Below, in pieces: positions 61,201 to 64,000 of a stretch of 64,000 nucleotides of DNA; positions within the stretch are counted from its first letter, which is position 1, and every line of letters begins with the position of its first letter. This stretch comes from Lactarius indigo (taxonomy: Eukaryota; Basidiomycota; Agaricomycetes; Russulales; Russulaceae): positions 1 to 64,000 of the forward strand of contig JAFKAC010000093.1 of NCBI GenBank assembly GCA_025766275.1, read 5' to 3'. Below the pieces are notes generated by a model that had not been told where the DNA came from, searched no databases, and saw only the letters and a program-made list of their open reading frames with translations. The position numbers and the translations under genes are program-made.

Positions 61201-64000
61201 GTGAATTTGGCTTTCTGACAATAGGTGCAATGGTGTCTCGCCGTTGTCGTTCTCCATGCTGGCATCTGCACCATGCTCGAGAAGGATCCGTACGATCTTG
61301 AACCAATTCCGCCGCATTGCCAGATGTAACGGCGTCTGGTTGCTCTTGTCTTGTCTGTTCGCCTTCGCGCCATGCCCTAATAATAACCGCGCATGATCGA
61401 GAGCATTGTTTTCGTCGTATACCTGGCCGCCCAACAGTACGTGCAACGGGGTCTTGCCTTTGTTGTTCTGACAATTGACATCTGCCTTGTGCTCGACCAG
61501 TATCTGAGCTACCTCGACTTCGCCGATTTTTTCTGCCAGATGTAGGGACGTCGTGAGGGTATTGTCCCGGGCATTCACATCCGCGTCGTGTTTGAGTAGG
61601 AACTTCACTTTGCGGACAAGACTATGTCGGGAGTGTGAGAACACTTTGAGTAGCATGGTCTCTCCCGTCGTATCTCTCTTGTCGACGTTCGCGCCGTGCT
61701 CAACGAGAAGCTCCGCAACCTCGACGTGGCCTTCGCCTAGTGCTGCAAGCAGCGGAAACCTGTATTGGCCACGAATCTCATTGACGTAGTGCGGGTATTT
61801 GATGGCGAGGTGCTTGACCAAGTCGTAGAACCCACAAAGCACAGAGTAGTATAAGGGACTTGGGCTCCCCCCGGGATATCTTCCAAAGGACTTGTTATCC
61901 ATATCATATATGCCAATCCATGCCGAAAAATGAGGTTTGTCGGAGTCAAAGAGTGTTTCTATCCCAGCCGTCACGCGTGACGCAACGCCCTCAAATTGTG
62001 CGTGCTCGACCCAGTGCCGAGCTGCGTAGTGGGCCAAGGGGAAACCTTTTGCCATCTCTTCGTCGATGTTATAGTCCAAATGGAGAAGAAATCCAAGACA
62101 GGCCCGTGTGAGGACGGTGTGTGCGGGTCCACGATGAATGTGATGGTGAGCGAAGTCTCCGAGCGCGGATGTGAGGCGATCTGACATCAAAAACTCCTTA
62201 ACAGAGAAATGTGAAAACTGGACAGTCCGACGGTTGTACCAGCGGTCCTTGATGACGGTAACCAGACTTGAGCATATTGACAGTACGGCCTCTGTCTGAT
62301 CGTCCAATCGCCAAGCAGCACGGTATTTCGGAATCCCTCCCTGGACCGCATCAAAGTCGAACGCGAGCAATTCTGCAAGCTCTTCAACAGCAAGCGGACG
62401 GACGGCTACCACGAGGCACTGCAGCATACGATGTGCGTGTGCTTGGTTCGACGGGGAAATTTGACTGAGCACGCGTAAATAGGTCTCGTCCAACGATTTG
62501 GGTAACTGATTAAGGGTCTGTCGAATACTTGCTGGGATACAGTGCCGTAGCACCTCCAGTTGACAATATACCCATCGAAACCTGGATGGCGAAAGATGAG
62601 GGCACTGACCTATTACCGAGAACAGATGGATGCCCTTACATTCCGTCCGCTCTTTCCGACAACTCCCTGACGATCAGCTCCTTCTCGTCATTTCGCAATC
62701 TCCGCATCTTGTTGTCCGAGTAAACGACCTTTCTCACGTAGTCGTAAATGTCCTTCATTTGTCCACTTTCATTATGAAGCGAAACGGAACCACTAGCCAG
62801 TGGCCTGAGCGCCTTCTTGATGTCGTTCTCCGGGCGACTGGTAGCACAAATATGTAAGTTCGGAAGTCCGAGGCGTACAAGGCCCTCCAGAAGGTCAAGT
62901 ACGACTTCTCGCGGGGTCGGCATGCCAGAAGAATCGGGACACTCGTCAAGTGCGTCAATGATGATATAGATTGGCTGCTCGGAGGCGGCCAGCAGCATTT
63001 CCCGAAGACAATTCGTCAAGGTGTCTTTGTTGGGTTGTCGCGTACCCTTCCCATGTGTGGAATAAATACGGGAGATCATCTTGCAGCAAGGGCTTGAGTA
63101 GGCAGATAGTTGAACGAGAAGAGAAGTGACGAAGTTACGGAAGTCTTGTTTTTTGTCCTTGTCCCGAAAGTCAAAGTAGAAATATGCCAAGGTGGCTTGT
63201 CCGGCATCGCGCAATGACATAGCGTATTTTATGATCGCAGAGCTTAAGTCATTATGAGCTTTTGTTATCGGCAACGAAAGTTGAGAAATGACAAACCAAA
63301 GGATGCTCTTCCCGGACCCCGCTGTGCAGATCGGAGATCATCAGGGTCTGAACAGCCAAAGATAAGAGGAACTTACGTTTTCCATGAATCCATAATAGAG
63401 AAGCGATCTCTGTCCAGTCTTTGAATTTCTTGCCTTGAAAAAACCACGCGGCCGTTCCCTCTTGGTGGGTCTCGCACGCGATATTGTAATTTGTGGACGG
63501 GTCCGGCGGAGAAAGCCATTTGTGGATTTCCTGTTCTATCTGTGTCCCTGGGCGGATATTCAGTCTCTATAGCGGACACGATATGGGTCGGAGATGGCAT
63601 ACACTTTACTTCCTCTACATCGGACTTTACTTCCTCCACATCGGACTTTACTTCCTCCACATCGCGCTTCACGTCTAGTACATCGCGCTTTACTTCCTCT
63701 ATATTCTGCTGTATAACCGCATTGGCTTTGTCGGCATCTAGGTAGACGAGCGTTTAGTGTGTGCTATGGGTGATTGGTCGATAAGCCCGCGTACCATCTT
63801 TGGCCTCAGTGGCGATCTTCAGAGTCTGAGCCGCAACCATTTGAGATTCCTCCTTTATCAGGTTATCGAGCCTCTGTAACGCGTCCTCGATATCTGTCAT
63901 CCCCAATAGTTTCCTGGCAAATATTTCTGGGGAACCACGAGATCGGTGAAGTGGAGAGCATATCTCGCTGAGACAACTCACTTGCTCGTTTTCTTTTGAC
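58283..64000 (-). CDS. NLR-5: Goodbye-NACHT-ankyrin protein (5' end outside window)
   Basis: Visible exons: 64000-63982 (partial exon 3), 63926-63795, 63737-63603, 63547-63377, 63321-63297, 63242-62640, 62581-59793, 59740-59498 and 59448-58283. Frame is continuous to the stop. P-loop PGSGKSIL, IIIDALDECPD, TSRPENDIK. The first ankyrin block is the most repetitive in the window (72-residue units, two 144-residue super-units almost identical). The second block (LHLASYYGKVAIVRVLL type) follows two short introns (52 and 49 nt). The linker exon has five heptad units. Exons 4-8 are nearly identical to NLR-3a, so these two are close paralogues. The C-terminal tail after the last repeat (about 60 residues) is Ser/Pro-rich. 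Confidence 0.88.
60177..61040 (-). repeat. 432-bp ankyrin super-repeat, two near-identical copies
   Basis: 60177-60608 and 60609-61040 correspond base for base with very few changes (for example one H/R difference in the shadow frame at 60186/60618). Each is 144 codons, four ankyrin repeats. Confidence 0.85.

Larger units (their letters stand above)
55639..64000. repeat. Segmental unit C/D remainder: H3 (+), NLR-5 (-)
   Basis: Together with 40.9-49.8 kb this repeats the H-NLR-R pattern; the MULE lies in the R5/H3 junction. Confidence 0.65.

Overview
The window looks like accessory DNA of a filamentous basidiomycete (Agaricomycetes). The main reasons are short GT-AG introns of about 44-92 nt with CTNA-type branch sites, NLR-like proteins with the fungal Goodbye N-terminal domain followed by NACHT and ankyrin repeats, a Crinkler-type gene, and basidiomycete-style HMG-box gene remnants. 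No prokaryotic features are visible.

Layout. 1-1782 (minus) is the 5' part of an HMT1/ABCB6-like ABC half-transporter that runs off the left edge. 2447-4969 (plus) is a Crinkler-like gene with two tandem ubiquitin-like headers, a PD-(D/E)XK nuclease-like domain and a kinase-like domain. From about 5.7 kb to the right edge the window is a family of duplicated blocks. The basic unit reads: broken HMG-box gene (plus, called H), NLR gene (minus) tail-to-tail with it, then a module R (minus) that carries a decayed gene of unknown function and supplies the NLR promoter. Units lie at about 14.9-27.3 kb, 27.3-40.9 kb, 40.9-49.8 kb and 55.6-64 kb. One R+NLR copy (5.7-14.0 kb) is inverted relative to the rest.

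NLR genes. I count seven NACHT modules at five loci: NLR-1 (plus, 8443-14009); NLR-2a and NLR-2b (minus, 17820-24802); NLR-3a and NLR-3b (minus, 30158-36217); NLR-4 (minus, 41542-47551); NLR-5 (minus, 58283 to beyond 64000). Exon structure is almost invariant: exon 1 282 nt, exon 2 51, exon 3 196, exon 4 132, exon 5 30+21n, exon 6 171, a 25-nt exon 7 holding the P-loop, exon 8 603, then ankyrin exons. When I splice by eye, every complete locus gives a length divisible by three. In NLR-2 and NLR-3 the ankyrin exon of the first module ends in the last bases of an exon 4 and its donor site, so it can splice in frame into the second, headless NACHT module. The predicted products carry two NACHT domains (about 2086 and 1763 residues). 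This is the most unusual feature I found.

Mobile DNA. A Mutator-like (MULE) element at 49814-55638 has very long terminal inverted repeats, a spliced DDE/SWIM transposase and a 9-bp target duplication. It interrupts one unit, and the paralogous unit at 27.3 kb preserves the empty site.

How it may work together (inference): fungal Goodbye-NACHT-ANK proteins are candidate non-self or immune receptors, with ankyrin repeats as the sensing surface. Near-identical 216-bp and 432-bp repeat units, a variable heptad linker and repeated segmental duplication suggest a locus that diversifies receptor specificity and length. All coordinates of spliced exons come from reading splice signals and paralogue alignment by eye.
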